This document shows positions 42,101 through 43,138 of a DNA stretch of 43,138 bases, one piece after another; position 1 is the stretch's first letter; each line of letters begins with the position of its first letter. The notes under the pieces are model-generated. The model searched no databases. It had not been told where the DNA came from and worked only from the letters and a program-made list of their open reading frames with translations. A program made the position numbers and the translations under genes. Origin of the DNA: CAYHWE01 sp964360445 (GTDB lineage: Bacteria > Patescibacteriota > Patescibacteriia > Patescibacteriales > JAKAJF01); the NCBI GenBank assembly GCA_964360445.1, contig CAYHWE010000004.1:1-43138 (forward strand). The letters run 5' to 3'.

Positions 42101-43138
42101 AGCGGTTTCATACCACCTGTTGAGTTATACGGTCAGCTGTTCCGACAGTTGTTATCCGTACAGGAGAACAAAAGTTAATACAGACCCATCCATAACCGAT
42201 CAGGCAAGCTGCGGAAATATTTTATGTTCAAGTTCGTCTTCTGACGGACAGAACCAATGCTGGAACGACAAGGGAGACAGCAATTCCGCGAATGATGAAT
42301 GCGTCGTCTGCAGGGGCGGAGGAGTCTGGGATTATCAGGCCGGAGCCTGCGTATTTATGGCCATTCCCGACGAGGGCGTAACATGTTCAGCCGCCAATAA
42401 CGGATGCAGAGAATACAGCGGCAATACCGGAAACAATGTAGAGGTTGTCCTGAATAATGATTTTGAAGGCACTACCCATAATTGGAACGGTTCGATCGCG
42501 TTAAGCAGCGAAGCGCTGATCGCTGGCGGAAATTCCCTATTGGTTTCCGATACGTCTTCCGTTTCCGATAACACCCGCGCTGCAAGCACGTCCGTTTATT
42601 CCTTGGTTGAAAAAGGCAAGTCATATAATTTAAAATTCATCGCCAAGCCGGGAAGTAGCAATGGGTTTACGAAGATCAATTCTATCAGCCTGATAAACGG
42701 TTCCGGATCAGCCTCTTCTTTCGTGTCCGGCCTGGAAAAGAAGAGCAGCGATTGGCAGATTTATGAAATGAATATTGCCGAGCTCGACCATGATATCGAT
42801 TCCGGCGAAATGCTTGAGATAAAAGCGGACGGGAATATTTATATCGATGATGTGAAATTGACAGAAATAACCGATCGTTATTATCTCATCCAAAATTCCT
42901 GGTCAACTCCGGATTCATGCAATGAAGACAGTTATGGCAACCCGTATCCTTTATATATGTTGGGATGCGATGCGTATAGCGACAGGGATAACAACACTCA
43001 TTATATCCATAGCTTCAGCAATTTATGTCAGGAATCCGCGGTCGGCTGCGAGTTGATGATCGATACGAAAAATTCAAGCGCCTATGGTTCCGAAACATTC
43101 ACCGATATGACGGTTCCGGCCGATGAATATAAATATGT
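39165..43138 (+). CDS. Giant Cys-rich secreted surface protein, N-terminal part
   Basis: An open frame of 1324 codons starts at ATG 39165 and continues past the window. It begins with a short basic segment and a hydrophobic signal (GLILLLAIFCFIIPLGAKAFA). The rest is acidic and rich in Cys, Ser and Thr, with no long repeat tract. Two galactose-binding or CBM-like beta domains are suggested: one at about 636-770 (NSGFEDS...) and one at about 1095-1235 (LNNDFEGT...). Cysteines recur at short spacing in the rest, suggesting disulfides. Function unknown; surface adhesion or sugar binding is likely. Translationally coupled to the upstream TSP3 protein. Confidence 0.85.
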   Translation, partial: MKININKFKNRFSGLILLLAIFCFIIPLGAKAFAPVTVANPTQEASDNKNWLQSFYNWTEQKGLVTAGSKALQAAISNALNTIAYDTATWIGSGGKGQKPLFITEDCGTYLANVGDNAVGTFIEKVGGEWNFNLCEPDLAIKVKIGLGLKQYSKPSTPSCTFSDMVNNWEEELQREDFLGRFQDMFEPSSNDLGIALSLHTGILEEKQLIENKERDGLIAKKGWLDVRGIDGKQESVTDQAVRRLEQTGQLQADNLAKFTGDAFIDAANVFLNQLAITAFNNLMSTLGNSLDETSSSYSGDYGGLSDADSQKTSSGASGLKDKLRTLIEPSFATRGDYDILAELSTCPDPDKAGPTNCVITEKFRQAISEKKTVGEAMSEGYLNSAGIFGFTSDNLEPSYNDENYPYRSMIILRKFRILPVGWEVAAQYIKENSSVGTRNFEDLIACFDSEDEYEGYEDTWCDGLVDPNWVLKAPLNYCKREGAGPEITNEQITGSGDDSERVISRNEDYCADEQSCIKENSDGSCQLYGYCTEERRKWDLGTDTCEPRNSTCQTFKSSDGSTVSYLENTLDYSDCSADYAGCNAYSLTGTYSSGSSTVSWSNSNMAYFDNDAKTCTEENEGCYGFLRVKSGVNLFMNSGFEDSLTGTVWEGAGTVDDDAYEGAQSLQISGMDKTVEIGPSDYSVGGHSFTLSFYAKDCGYDGELYLGGATSSLVTSSSWSRYSISYLFPASTVGNKTQFGINNADSNCKIDAIELELGETASDYSDYGDSGMIYQKFLPKYLENSCYNDPGTDYSLKSDAPSVCDNFVRQCNASEEGCEQYTSASDGTSVTAKTVTQDYCPSECVGYDTYIQGETTFDSLRDEYFIPSSAQTCGAESSGCDEFTNLDKVSQGGEGIEYYSYLRQCIKPDSNNCSEFYVWEGSDEAGYQLKVMQLKKDASNNPVTIEDDSAECSSAIYNLPSTDSSYNSDCREFYNNNGAVSYHLLSYTVSCSDSCYPYRRTKVNTDPSITDQASCGNILCSSSSSDGQNQCWNDKGDSNSANDECVVCRGGGVWDYQAGACVFMAIPDEGVTCSAANNGCREYSGNTGNNVEVVLNNDFEGTTHNWNGSIALSSEALIAGGNSLLVSDTSSVSDNTRAASTSVYSLVEKGKSYNLKFIAKPGSSNGFTKINSISLINGSGSASSFVSGLEKKSSDWQIYEMNIAELDHDIDSGEMLEIKADGNIYIDDVKLTEITDRYYLIQNSWSTPDSCNEDSYGNPYPLYMLGCDAYSDRDNNTHYIHSFSNLCQESAVGCELMIDTKNSSAYGSETFTDMTVPADEYKY

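Noticed and set aside
1..43138. tRNA genes
   Set aside because: No cloverleaf with a recognisable T-arm was found by reading both strands.

Overview
The window looks like a chromosomal segment of a Candidate Phyla Radiation (Patescibacteria, Parcubacteria-like) bacterium. Signs of this are small secreted proteins with the GEAWYVNP repeat, VirB2-like two-helix pilin proteins carrying the ITIPG motif, thrombospondin-type-3 membrane proteins, a truncated giant cysteine-rich surface protein, a pyruvate:ferredoxin oxidoreductase operon, and many genes with almost no 5' leader and no Shine-Dalgarno site. No rRNA, tRNA, CRISPR array or phage module was seen. Family assignments rest on motifs read by eye; no database was searched.

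Layout. Positions 1-7021: a cut-off minus-strand gene, glyA, folD, a translationally coupled pyrD-pyrC pair on the minus strand, and divergent recQ. Positions 7022-12959: purN, purL and a PurM-like gene. GlyA and FolD supply one-carbon units, PurN uses them, and PurL and PurM carry the pathway to AIR. The pyr and pur genes have strong Shine-Dalgarno sites and most others do not, so they may have been acquired later. Positions 13029-17403: a methyltransferase, an ArsR-hemerythrin pair with a likely leaderless promoter and operator, a FemAB-like transferase and a MurE-like ligase. Positions 17404-25407: rpoB and rpoC behind a roughly 390-nt leader with several stem-loops. Positions 25603-31752, minus strand: dsbA-like, porG, porD, porA, then two VirB2-like membrane proteins and a DUF4258/DUF2283 pair, then porB. 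The por subunits are therefore split by a four-gene insert. Positions 31865-37966: a small basic protein, exonuclease III, a small zinc-ribbon protein, leuS, a secreted WYVNP-repeat protein, a pilin-like protein and rsmA. Positions 38078 to the end: a GIY-YIG gene between inverted repeats, a TSP3 membrane protein, and the first 1324 codons of a giant surface protein that runs off the window.

Dispersed repeats are the other main theme. There are three copies of an 81-83 bp palindromic element (A), three of a 33 bp element (B), GC-rich hairpin repeats (C), two of them inside rsmA, and AT-rich repeats (D), two copies inside leuS. The C and D repeats within genes are read as peptide insertions.

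The most unusual signals are the structured rpoBC leader, which shares a 10-mer hairpin loop with the purN leader; the VirB2-like protein with an apparent M15-type peptidase tail inside the por operon; and repeat-derived peptides in two essential genes.
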